From: an alpha proteobacterium BAL199
GTDB taxonomy: Bacteria; Pseudomonadota; Alphaproteobacteria; Thalassobaculales; Thalassobaculaceae
Assembly (NCBI GenBank): GCA_000171835.1
Contig: ABHC01000020.1
Span: 1 to 64,000, forward strand
Length of the DNA: 64,000 nucleotides
Direction: 5' to 3'
This document shows positions 25,537 through 33,993 of the stretch, piece by piece. A program made the translations under genes and the position numbers. Position 1 is the stretch's first letter, and every line of letters starts with the position of its first letter. The notes under the pieces are model-generated. The model was given only the letters and a program-made list of their open reading frames with translations, was not told the DNA's origin and made no database searches.

Positions 25537-26964
25537 CTATTCCCAGCCGAGCGCCTCGATCAGGTCGGCGACCACGTGGGTCTGCACCAGGTTCATCCGA
25601 TTGCCCGAGCGCGGGTAGGCCACGGCGGTGACCAGGATCATGTCGTCGGCCTGCAGTTCGCCGGCCCGCCAGACATCTTCCAGGCAGCGGGTGATGTGGT
25701 CGGTGCTGGTCTTGGTGAACGGCACGTCGGCGAAATGCCCCTTGGTGCCCGCCAGAAGATTGAACCGGCGGGCCATGCGGCGATCGTTGGTGACCGCCAG
25801 GATCGGCTGTTTCGGCCGGGTCGAGGCCACCACCCGGGCGGCGTAGCCTGACAGGGTGACCACCACGATCTTGGTGATCGGCAACTCGGTGGCGATCAGC
25901 GCCACGGCGTTGCGCATGGCGTTCGGAATGCCGCGCGGCCCCTGGCCGTCGCTCGGCCCCGCGTTGCCGGTCTCGTAGATGTAGGTTTCCGCCGCGTCGG
26001 CCACCGCCCGCATGGTGCGCACTGCCTCCAGCGGGAACAGACCCGCCGCGGTCTCGCCCGACAGCATGGTCGCCGACGCGCCGTCGAGCACCGCGTTGGT
26101 GATGTCCGACACCTCGGCCTTCGACGGGTACGGGTTGGTGATCATCGAGTGCAGCATTTCCGTTGCGACGATCACCGGCTTCGAATGGTCCCTGGCGCTC
26201 AGCAGGATTCGCTTCTGTTCGAGGGCCAGCGTGTCGAGACGGGTCTCCACCGACAGGTCGCCGCGATCGATCATGATCGCGTCCGCCGCGTCGATGACCT
26301 CGTCGCGGTTGGCGAGGCCGGCGGCGTTCTCGATCTTGGCGACGATGCCGGGGCCGTCGGCGCCGCAGAGCGTCCGGAACGCCCGGACATGGGCCGCCGA
26401 CTCGACAAAACTCAGGCCGATGAAGTCGATCTCGTGCTGCCGGGCGAACGCGATCATCGTGTGGTCCCGTTCGGTCACCAGTTCCATGTCGAGCCGGACC
26501 TGCGGGACGTTGATGCCCTTGCGGCTCTTGAGGGTTCCGGCGACCTCGGCGATGCAGACGATGTCGCGCCCGGTGACCGAGTCGACGCGGAACTTCAGGG
26601 TGCCGTCGTCGGCCAGGATGGTGTCGCCCGGGCTCAGGCGCTCGTGCAGGAATGCCCACGACACCGGCACCTTGGCCCGCCCGTCATGGGACGTGTCGGT
26701 GGTCAGCACCAGGGTGTCGCCGGCTTCGAAACTCGGCTCGTGCGCCAGGGCGGTGGTGCGGATCTTCTTGCCGGGGATGTCCATCAGGATCGGCACTTCC
26801 GGGGCGACCGAGCGGATCAGGCGGATCGCCTCGGCGTGCCACTCCAGGTCCGCGTGACTGGCGTTCAGCCGGGCCACCGACATGCCGGCGTCGAGCAATT
26901 GCATCAACGTGGCCCGGTCGCAGCTCGACGGGCCGATGGTGGCGACGATCCGGGTCAGGCTCAT
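25537..26964 (-). CDS. pyk: Pyruvate kinase
   Basis: 475 residues, normal length. It begins with TRIVATIGPSS and has substrate and metal sites in VARLNASHAD, KIENAAGLANRDEVIDAADA, MIDRGDLSVE and VATEMLHSMI, with a C-terminal allosteric-type domain. It converts phosphoenolpyruvate and ADP to pyruvate and ATP. The motif IDRGDLS differs from the common (V/A)ARGDLG, so this is a divergent branch. Its ATG overlaps the sat stop as ATGA, so it is the last gene of the sulfate-activation operon, an uncommon partnership. One possibility is that it supplies ATP locally or is an isoenzyme regulated with sulfation. Confidence 0.9.
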   Translation of the reverse strand: MSLTRIVATIGPSSCDRATLMQLLDAGMSVARLNASHADLEWHAEAIRLIRSVAPEVPILMDIPGKKIRTTALAHEPSFEAGDTLVLTTDTSHDGRAKVPVSWAFLHERLSPGDTILADDGTLKFRVDSVTGRDIVCIAEVAGTLKSRKGINVPQVRLDMELVTERDHTMIAFARQHEIDFIGLSFVESAAHVRAFRTLCGADGPGIVAKIENAAGLANRDEVIDAADAIMIDRGDLSVETRLDTLALEQKRILLSARDHSKPVIVATEMLHSMITNPYPSKAEVSDITNAVLDGASATMLSGETAAGLFPLEAVRTMRAVADAAETYIYETGNAGPSDGQGPRGIPNAMRNAVALIATELPITKIVVVTLSGYAARVVASTRPKQPILAVTNDRRMARRFNLLAGTKGHFADVPFTKTSTDHITRCLEDVWRAGELQADDMILVTAVAYPRSGNRMNLVQTHVVADLIEALGWE

Positions 26965-28043
26965 GCGTCGGGTTCTCCGATGAAAAGGGGGATTCCGGCC
27001 AGGCCGTCGACCACTTCGGGGCGGATGATGCGCGGGTCGGGCGTCGCGCCCTCCGCGAGAATGCCGCGGATCCGGGTGCCGCTGACCTCGATGACGTCGT
27101 CGGTGCCGATCAGGTGGGCGGGGCAAGTGCGCTCGGTCACGATGGCCTGGCAGAACTGGCTGTAGAACGGCCCGGCCAGACGCAGGACCTCGATCCCCAG
27201 TTCGCCGTCGAACTGTCGCGTCAACGCGTGCGCGTCGTACAGCCCATAGAAATCGCCGACCCCGGCATGGTCGCGCCCGACCACGAAGTGCGTGCACCCG
27301 TAGTTGCGCCGCACGATCGCGTGGAACACCGCCTCGCGCGGACCGGCGTAGCGCATCGCGGTCGACAGGACCCCCAGCAGGACCCTCCCCGACGGGTAGA
27401 AGCGTTCGATCAGGGTCCGGTACCCGGTCAGGATGGCCTGCGGGGTGTAGTCGCCCGGCTTCTTGCGGCCGACCAGGGGCTGGACGAACAGGCCGTCGGC
27501 GATCTCCAGGGCGATCCGCTGCAAGTATTCGTGGGCCCGGTGGGGAACGTTGCGGGTCTGGAAGCCGACAACTGTTCCCCAGCCGCGCTCGCGAAACACC
27601 GCTTTGGTCTGGTCAGGGGTCAGTTCGAACGGCGAGAAGTCGAAGTCGGCCCGCTCGAGCAGCGTCACCCGCCCGCCGACGAACCGGTCGCCCTGGCTCA
27701 GGAAGTGGGCGACGCCGGGATGCTTGGGGCTGTCTGTGCCGTAGACCTTGCGGGCGATCTCGGGTTTGTCGCAGCCGAACACCGAGTCGGCGAGCAGCCG
27801 GCCGACGCTGCGTCCCTGGTAGCGGAGATCCAGGGAATCCCCCGCCCGGATCCGAGTGGCGACGTCGGCGTCGACATCGAGGACCACCGGCAGCGGAAAC
27901 GGCGTTCCGTCCGGGAGCCGCATGGTGTCGACGACCGAACGGAACGCCTCCTCGGCCATGAACCCGTCGAGCGGAGCGAACGCCCCGAGCCCGATCTTCT
28001 CCAGCTCGAGGTACTGATCGTCGGTCAGGGCGAGCGCGATCAC
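26961..28043 (-). CDS. sat: Sulfate adenylyltransferase (monomeric Sat type)
   Basis: 360 residues. It makes adenosine 5'-phosphosulfate from ATP and sulfate. Active-site motifs of the Sat/ATPS family are visible: GFQTRNVPHRAHEYL (QxRN and HxxH), QPLVGRKKPGDY in place of the usual HPLVG loop, and VGRDHAGVGDFYG. An N-terminal PUA-like domain leads with GLGAFAPLDGFM. The GTG start at 28043 overlaps the cysC stop as GTGA. The protein lacks a fused kinase domain, and the neighbouring cysC supplies it. The altered first His of the HPLVG loop is worth noting but occurs in a variable position. Confidence 0.9.
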   Translation of the reverse strand: MIALALTDDQYLELEKIGLGAFAPLDGFMAEEAFRSVVDTMRLPDGTPFPLPVVLDVDADVATRIRAGDSLDLRYQGRSVGRLLADSVFGCDKPEIARKVYGTDSPKHPGVAHFLSQGDRFVGGRVTLLERADFDFSPFELTPDQTKAVFRERGWGTVVGFQTRNVPHRAHEYLQRIALEIADGLFVQPLVGRKKPGDYTPQAILTGYRTLIERFYPSGRVLLGVLSTAMRYAGPREAVFHAIVRRNYGCTHFVVGRDHAGVGDFYGLYDAHALTRQFDGELGIEVLRLAGPFYSQFCQAIVTERTCPAHLIGTDDVIEVSGTRIRGILAEGATPDPRIIRPEVVDGLAGIPLFIGEPDA

Positions 28044-28558
28044 GGCCGAATATCCGCCGGGCCGCACCAGACCGCCATGACCGCTTTCGCCACCCGATCG
28101 GGCGCCTCCCCAAGGTCCGCGTCGACGGTCAGGTCCGGTGTCGGCGGGGCATTCCAGGGGATATCGACGCCGACCACGTGCTTCGTTGCGTTGCCGTACA
28201 GGCCCTTCGAATCGCGCCGGCGCAGCAGGTCCAGAGACGCTTTCATGTACACCTCGGTATAGCCCGGCAGGTTCTCGCGGTTCCAGGCAAGCAGATCGTC
28301 GGCGGCGTAGAGCGCGGCAACCAGGACATGCAGGCCCTGGCCGGACAGGAGCTGCGCCAACCCCTGGATACGCCCGATCTGCACCCGCCGAGAGTCGATG
28401 TCGTAGGCCAGCGAGGCGCCGAAGGCGGCGCGCAGCGCGTCGCCGTCCAGCAGCACCAGCTCCGGCACGCTCGGCTTGAGCCGGTGCCAGAGCGCTTGGC
28501 ACAATGTCGTCTTTCCGGACCCCGACAGCCCGGTCACCCAAAGTACCGATCCTGCCAT
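28040..28558 (-). CDS. cysC: Adenylyl-sulfate kinase (CysC)
   Basis: 172 residues. P-loop GLSGSGKTT (about 9-17), then LLDGDALRAAFG and the LPGYTEVYMKASLDLLRRRDSKGLY stretch (shown here only as a region) that is typical of APS kinases. It phosphorylates APS to PAPS, the sulfuryl donor for sulfotransferases. The ATG at 28558 lies 10 bp after the sulfotransferase stop and an alternative ATG at 28588 overlaps that gene. Located between the sulfotransferase and sat genes in one operon, it provides PAPS for sulfation rather than for assimilation through reduction. Confidence 0.92.
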   Translation of the reverse strand: MAGSVLWVTGLSGSGKTTLCQALWHRLKPSVPELVLLDGDALRAAFGASLAYDIDSRRVQIGRIQGLAQLLSGQGLHVLVAALYAADDLLAWNRENLPGYTEVYMKASLDLLRRRDSKGLYGNATKHVVGVDIPWNAPPTPDLTVDADLGEAPDRVAKAVMAVWCGPADIRP

Positions 28559-28568
28559 GGTGCCCCGT

Positions 28569-30122
28569 TCAGCTGCTGGCCGTTTCATAGCGATGGTCGA
28601 ACATCCGGAAATCCACGTCGGGGTAGTTCTTGTAGACTTGCCGCGCCAGCGCGATCAGGTCGGCCGGCACCATGTCGTAACCGACGTCGAACGGCAATCG
28701 TGTGCCGCGCGCCGGGTTGAAATTGGCTTTCATGGGCGAACGGGCGGCCCGATCGGTTGCCGCCGCGACGGCCGCCGGGTCGATCGGTGCGCCGTTCTCC
28801 GACAGGAACCGGGTGATGATCGCCGCGGTGTCGGTCACCAGGTCGCGGTGATCGACCAGCATGGCGCGGACCCGCCGGCCCTGGGCCGCACGGTACCAGC
28901 CCACGTAGAAGTCCAGTAGATCCTTGAAGCTTTCCAGGAAGATGACGTTGATCTGCTCATCGTCGGCCAGCCCGCCAAAATGCTGATCCGCGGAGTAGTT
29001 CCTGTGGACCCGCCAGTCACGCAGGCTGATCAGGGTGTCGAAGACGTTGCGGATGGAGATCAGCGGCATGATGTCGAACTCATTGAAGATCGATATCGAC
29101 ATCGGCGTCGATTTGCCGTGCTGATGCACGACGCATGGGCTGGAAAACGCATCGAGAAAGAATTCGATCTCGATGTCGTGGCCGGAGGTCTGGTGTTGGC
29201 TCAGGTTGACGATCGGGTATCCGAACATCTCGGAGACGATGTTGGCAACGAACAGCGAGGCGGATTTCGGCGCGCCGAGAACGTAGAACTGCTGCGCGCG
29301 TTCCGGGACGGCGTTTGTCGGAAAGAACACGGATCGCCCCAGCCGCCGATTGGTGAGGTAGCCGGCGAGGACGGCGGACGCGAGAGACACCAGCCGGTCG
29401 GTGCCGGATCGGTCCATGATGGTGATCGCGTCTCCGACCTTGCCCTTCTGCAGCATGTTCAGGATGAACTGATGCCGAACCTCCGGTGTTCGCGCATACG
29501 ACAGGAGCAGCGTGATGCTGCGGCGCACCGATTTGTCCGCCAGATCCGGATCGACGGCTCCCAGGGCGGCGGCGGTCATTCGACTCAGCCAGACCCGGGT
29601 GTTCAGGCCGATCTGCCAAAGCTGGCATAGGATCTCCAGGGACTTCGGATGCTCCACCGCTTGGCAGGCCGACGCCGCAACCGCCACGGCGTGGATCTCT
29701 TCCACCGGTGTCAGGGTGCGCGCCTGGGCCACGCAGGCAACCACCCGGCGCAGAAGTCGAAGCGTCTGCGCCGCATCGCCGCCGTGGATACCGGGGTTGG
29801 CGAGCGACAACCAGGCTCGCCCCTCCCCGGGTGACAGGACGCACTCGCGTCTCAACAGGGCTCGGGCCAGGAGCCAGGCGCCGAGGCGTGCCGCGATCTC
29901 GGCCGCGTTGTGCAGTTCAGCGGTATTCCAGGCACTCTCATTGACGATCTGATACTGATAGACCATCAGCAATTGCGGGTCGTTGGCTGACACCGCAGCG
30001 CTCCGTTCCGCCAACAGCCAGTTCAGACGGTCGGCGGAAGATCGCGCCGGGCGTCCAGGTGGCAAGGGCCGTTCGTCTCTGCCGTTCACCTCGAAGTTTC
30101 CTGCATTCCTCTGCTTCTCCAC
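28569..30122 (-). CDS. Sulfotransferase-like protein with helical N-terminal repeats
   Basis: 517 residues. The N-terminal half (about 30-270) is rich in short helical repeats resembling TPRs (LARALLRRECVLSPGEGRAW). The C-terminal half has a P-loop-like sulfotransferase start FYVLGAPKSASLFVANIVSE, matching the 5'-phosphosulfate-binding loop GxPKSxS, and a downstream ISIRNVFDTLISLRDW similar to the 3'-phosphate-binding R..D..S region. It ends with YKNYPDVDFRMFD. As first gene of the operon with cysC and sat, it very probably uses PAPS; acceptor unknown (polysaccharide, lipid or protein). The start is a GTG at 30122 and is uncertain. It has a divergent larger relative at 30274. Confidence 0.75.
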   Translation of the reverse strand: MEKQRNAGNFEVNGRDERPLPPGRPARSSADRLNWLLAERSAAVSANDPQLLMVYQYQIVNESAWNTAELHNAAEIAARLGAWLLARALLRRECVLSPGEGRAWLSLANPGIHGGDAAQTLRLLRRVVACVAQARTLTPVEEIHAVAVAASACQAVEHPKSLEILCQLWQIGLNTRVWLSRMTAAALGAVDPDLADKSVRRSITLLLSYARTPEVRHQFILNMLQKGKVGDAITIMDRSGTDRLVSLASAVLAGYLTNRRLGRSVFFPTNAVPERAQQFYVLGAPKSASLFVANIVSEMFGYPIVNLSQHQTSGHDIEIEFFLDAFSSPCVVHQHGKSTPMSISIFNEFDIMPLISIRNVFDTLISLRDWRVHRNYSADQHFGGLADDEQINVIFLESFKDLLDFYVGWYRAAQGRRVRAMLVDHRDLVTDTAAIITRFLSENGAPIDPAAVAAATDRAARSPMKANFNPARGTRLPFDVGYDMVPADLIALARQVYKNYPDVDFRMFDHRYETASS

Positions 30123-30273
30123 TTCCGATGCCCCAGAGCCCCCGGCTTGCCCAGCATCCTATGGCGAGGTTCGACGGCCAACGCTATTGTCTTCGAACGG
30201 AGCGGCACGACGCAATGTCCGGGGAGCGCGCGGCATAGTGAAGGATGACGGCCGACTCCCGGGTGTGCTTCGA

Positions 30274-32442
30274 ATGCCCGGCGACCCCCGAGCGGCAGCG
30301 GCCTGCCGGGACAATTCGTCAGCCCCGCGCCGCACGCGGGAACGCTGGGCGAGCCGATTGGTGTGCCTGGAGCCCGGATCGCTCGACGCCTGGGAAGGCT
30401 GGATCGACCTGCAGTCCGATCGCCAGCCGGTCGACCGGGACCTGCTGACGTCCTACATAGCGATGACCCGCCGCGGGACGGAGGCCGACATCCTGCGGTT
30501 CCTGGACGCCTCCGAGAGCGCCGTGGCGGACAGGGCGGAGCGGCTGACGGTTCTTCTCGCGGCGCTGCTGCCGGATCGTCTCAAGCGGTACGCGGGGCAG
30601 CCGGTCGACCTTCGGACCACCGTGCTGGCGGCGTTGATCGGCCGGCTGACCCGCAAGCGGGCGCTGCGCCTGCTGCAACTGGACGGCCAGTCACCGTACA
30701 ACGCGCTCTACAGCGCCATTGTCCTGATGAGCCGGTTGCGGAAGGAACAAAAGGCCGGCTGCTGCCGGGCGTTGTCGGAGACCATCCTCGACGGCTTCGC
30801 CGACCGGCCGGTCGGCACGGTCCACGTCGTCGTGGGCGAAGCGGCGACGCCCTCGCGCCGCGTCGCCGAACGGGCCGCCACCGCCCTGGGACTGCCGCTT
30901 CGGGTCGTTGACGGGCCGGATTGGTTCAAGCAGTCGGTCGGATTGCGGCGGTTTCTGGAGAACGCGACCTCCGACGCCGTGATCTACACCGAATCCCCGC
31001 CGACCTTGCTCGCCCAGGCCCTGTTCGTCGGCCTGGCGCAGCGGATCGTGATGCTGACGCGCCGGGACCGGCCGGTCGGCGCGTCGCCCGGCTTCACCCC
31101 GATCGACGACCTGGCCCAGGCAACCGTGGACCTATCCACGATTCCGGCCGAGAGCCGTTTGCTGTCGGACATAACCGCCTACGAGTGGTACCTCGGCCGG
31201 CGGGATGCGGAATGGCGCGAGGTCGCGGGCTGGGTCGGCCCGTCGCGGTGTCTGGTGATCGAGCTGGATACCGCCGGGACCGAGGATACGGTGGACCGCG
31301 CGGTCGGGTTCCTGGCGAGCGGCAGCGTGTCGGCACCGCCGGCGCCGGCGCCCGGGGCGACGGTCGAACCCACCGGCGGGGTGCCGTCCGGGTTGTTGCG
31401 CGCCTGCGCGGCCGTGCGCGCCGGCGGCGGCAGTCTGGCCGGCCTGCGGATTCGATCGCCGTCTGACGACGGATCCCGGGACGACGTCGATGCGGACCCG
31501 GTCCCGGAGATGGAAGCCGACTTCCGCGACGCCTTGAACGAACGGCGCTACGACGACGCGGTCGGCATTGCCCGGCAATGGAACGCCGGTCCGATGTCCC
31601 GACTGTGCACGGCGTTGCGCTACGGCCCGGTGGCGAGTCCGGCCCATGTCGCGTTGCTGCGCGAGGTGTTTCCGGGACGTCGGCCGGCGCCGAAGCTGTT
31701 TCTGTTCGGGCCGCCGAAGAGCCAGGCCGTGCATTTCGCCCGGGCGGCGGCGCAGGCGACCGGCTGGCCGATGACCAATTTGGCCAGGGAGGCGGTGGTC
31801 GGCTGGGACGGCTACGCCACGGTTCAGCCCGAGGAGTTCATCAGGTTCTACGACCGGCCGCTGGTCGTCTGGTCGCACAACCCGGCGTCGCCCCTGGTGG
31901 TGACCCTGCTGCGGGCCTACGGTTTCCAGGCTCACGTGAGTGTCGGAACGGTCTGGGACGAATTGATCCGGGAGTGGCGGACCTGGGGGTCCGAGGACGA
32001 CCTGCGATCCGGGCGGATCTATGCGACGGCTCCCTCCGCCAAGGACGGGCACGCCTGGGACGTGTTCCTGCGGGGGTTCGCCCGGTATGTCCGATACTAT
32101 GTCGGCTGGTCGCGGGCGGTCGGCCAGGGGCTGATCCGGGGATCGGTGATGCGTTTCGACACGGCCTTCGCGCAGCGCGAGGCGATCGTGCGCGGGCTGG
32201 CGACGGCGGCGGGAGCCGCCCTGTCGGACGATCGGTTGCACGAGGCGTTCAGAAAGGCGGAGGAACCGTCGCTGGAGACGCGCCACGCCGACCACCCGGT
32301 CCTGGGAAGCCCGATCCGCGACGGGGTCGGGTACGCCGTGTTTCCGCCGGAGATTCAGGAATTGGCGGTTCACACCTACCGGCTGCACCCGGACATCGAT
32401 TTCACGCTCATCGACCCGCGCAATCCGTTCCTGTCGCCGTAA
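30274..32442 (+). CDS. Large sulfotransferase-related protein
   Basis: About 722 residues, divergently transcribed from the sulfotransferase operon. The C-terminal part (about 465-720) parallels the protein at 28569-30122: FLFGPPKSQAVHFARAAAQA against YVLGAPKSASLFVANIVSE, RYYVGWSRA against FYVGWYRA, and YRLHPDIDFTLID against YKNYPDVDFRMFD. It begins with repeats such as LVCLEPGSLDAWEGW that look TPR-like. The PAPS loop is less canonical (GPPKSQA) than in the partner, so it may have another role. I chose ATG 30274; GTG 30238 is possible. The middle 300 residues are not recognised. Confidence 0.6.
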   Translation: MPGDPRAAAACRDNSSAPRRTRERWASRLVCLEPGSLDAWEGWIDLQSDRQPVDRDLLTSYIAMTRRGTEADILRFLDASESAVADRAERLTVLLAALLPDRLKRYAGQPVDLRTTVLAALIGRLTRKRALRLLQLDGQSPYNALYSAIVLMSRLRKEQKAGCCRALSETILDGFADRPVGTVHVVVGEAATPSRRVAERAATALGLPLRVVDGPDWFKQSVGLRRFLENATSDAVIYTESPPTLLAQALFVGLAQRIVMLTRRDRPVGASPGFTPIDDLAQATVDLSTIPAESRLLSDITAYEWYLGRRDAEWREVAGWVGPSRCLVIELDTAGTEDTVDRAVGFLASGSVSAPPAPAPGATVEPTGGVPSGLLRACAAVRAGGGSLAGLRIRSPSDDGSRDDVDADPVPEMEADFRDALNERRYDDAVGIARQWNAGPMSRLCTALRYGPVASPAHVALLREVFPGRRPAPKLFLFGPPKSQAVHFARAAAQATGWPMTNLAREAVVGWDGYATVQPEEFIRFYDRPLVVWSHNPASPLVVTLLRAYGFQAHVSVGTVWDELIREWRTWGSEDDLRSGRIYATAPSAKDGHAWDVFLRGFARYVRYYVGWSRAVGQGLIRGSVMRFDTAFAQREAIVRGLATAAGAALSDDRLHEAFRKAEEPSLETRHADHPVLGSPIRDGVGYAVFPPEIQELAVHTYRLHPDIDFTLIDPRNPFLSP

Positions 32443-32486
32443 GCCCGCCGCCGACCCCCGGGGGGGGCGTGGCGCCGGGCGCGGCG

Positions 32487-33725
32487 TCAGATCCGGGCTT
32501 CGCTGGTGAGCAGCTTGTCGATGTAGCGGCCCTGATACATCGTGATGCCCAGGGACTGGCCGAAACGCACCGCTTCGTCGGAATCGCAGCGCGCCAGTAT
32601 GATGCGCGCCCGACCGCAACGGTCGATGTGCTCCTTCAACTCCGAGGTCCGGTTGCCGGACAGATCGTCGGCCATGTCCGGCGACCAGATCAGCTTGACC
32701 AGGTCGAGGCCGAGGCGCTCGCGGTCGATGAACTGCAGCGTCAGGTGGTTGAGCCCGTCCAGGCAGATCCGGTAGCCGCGTTCGCGCATGAAGTCGCGGG
32801 CGAACATGTAGGCGCCCATGTCGCCGAAGATGTCGATCTTCTGCAGCTCGATGACCACGGTGCCGCGGGCGATCGCCTTCAGCGAGGAGTCGAAGTTGAG
32901 GAACGGCGGCGACAGGATCGTGCCGACGTTCAGGTTGATGCTGAACGAACTGGCGATCGAGCTGTCGTCGTTGCGCACCAGCATCGACAGCATCCGGCTG
33001 TCCAGGGTCTGGGTCAGGTGCTGGAACAGCCAGAGGTTCGAGGCCAGGTCGAACTCGGGCAGCACCGATTGCTGGAGATCGGCGATCGAGATTTACAGCT
33101 CGCGGAACACCGGCTGCGGCGCGGAGCTTCCCGGGGTGATCGCGCAGATCGCCTGCCGGCGCATCAGGTTCGACAGATCGGCCCGGCGCAGGAAGTTCTC
33201 GAGCTTGCCGAGCTGCTCGGGATCGAGCGCCTTGCGCGATCCCTTGGCCTTCTGGGCGCCCTGGTCGCTGGCGACCGCCAGCCGGGCCTTGCGCTCGCGT
33301 TCGCGGTGCATGGACTTGACGATGTCCAGCAACTCGTCGAACTGGTTCTCGACGTTGTACCAGGTGCAGAACCGCGCCAGGTCCTCCTCTTCGTCGCCCT
33401 GGCTCAGCGGATCCTCGCTGAACAGGTAGCGCACCTTCATGATCGCGGCGTCGATGTCCTCGATCGCCGCGTCCTTGCAGATGAAGAACAGATCCGAGTT
33501 CGACAGCACGAAGATCTGGCCTTCGTAGTTGTTGACCATGCCTTCAAAGGTCGCCGCCGCGATCCGGATGTGATGATCCTGGCGATTCTGCGGGCGCAGA
33601 CGCGACAGGTGCACGTGCACCGCCATGCGTCCCGCGAGGTTGCGCCCCAGCCGCTGCAGGTAGTCGAGCAGGAGATACTCCTGGCTCGGGCCCCGCGACC
33701 GGTTTTGAACTTGACTGATCGCCAT
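32487..33725 (-). pseudogene. Degenerate EAL-domain protein interrupted by an in-frame TAA
   Basis: One continuous frame of 412 codons with a TAA at codon 211 (33093-33095) and no frameshift. The N-terminal half begins MAISQVQNRSRGPSQEYLLL and is not recognised. The second half has the fold of an EAL domain (INLNVGTILSPPFLNF, VIELQKIDIFGD, GITMYQGRYID), but the EAL signature is replaced by REL next to the stop and the DDFGTG loop by LDGLNHLT. It therefore looks like a non-catalytic c-di-GMP-related domain. A single base change from a tyrosine codon (TAT or TAC) would explain the stop. It could also be a sequencing error. Restart at a Val or Met after the stop is conceivable. Confidence 0.75.
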
Positions 33726-33993
33726 GGATCTCCCGTCCGTCGAAGCGATTGTGTCGGCGTGACGGCGCTCCCCACCCGCGCCGTAAACCACGCTATCACC
33801 GCCCCGTGTCCGCGTAAACGAGCCGGATGGGAGTTGGCAAATAATTGCAAATCGAGATAAAATCCAGAAAAATCAAAGACACCACACGCAAAACTGGTCC
33901 TTATGTCTCAAATAATCCAAAAAATTAAGTATTCTTCAATAAGTTAGTTGGATATATTAAACTCGAAACTCAGTTGAGTGAGCAACGGTCGCC
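33726..33993. promoter_or_regulatory. AT-rich divergent intergenic region
   Basis: A 268-bp gap between two divergent damaged genes. Bases 33835-33970 are strikingly AT-rich with A and T runs, in contrast to everything around. This is the natural place for two back-to-back promoters or for H-NS-like silencing, but I see no clear -35/-10 pair that I would commit to. Confidence 0.4.

Noticed and set aside
33093-33095. Two separate real genes at 32487-33065 and 33093-33725
   Set aside because: Both are in the same frame with meaningful coding sequence between them (SIADLQQSVLPEF), and the EAL fold needs both sides, so one gene with a stop is better.
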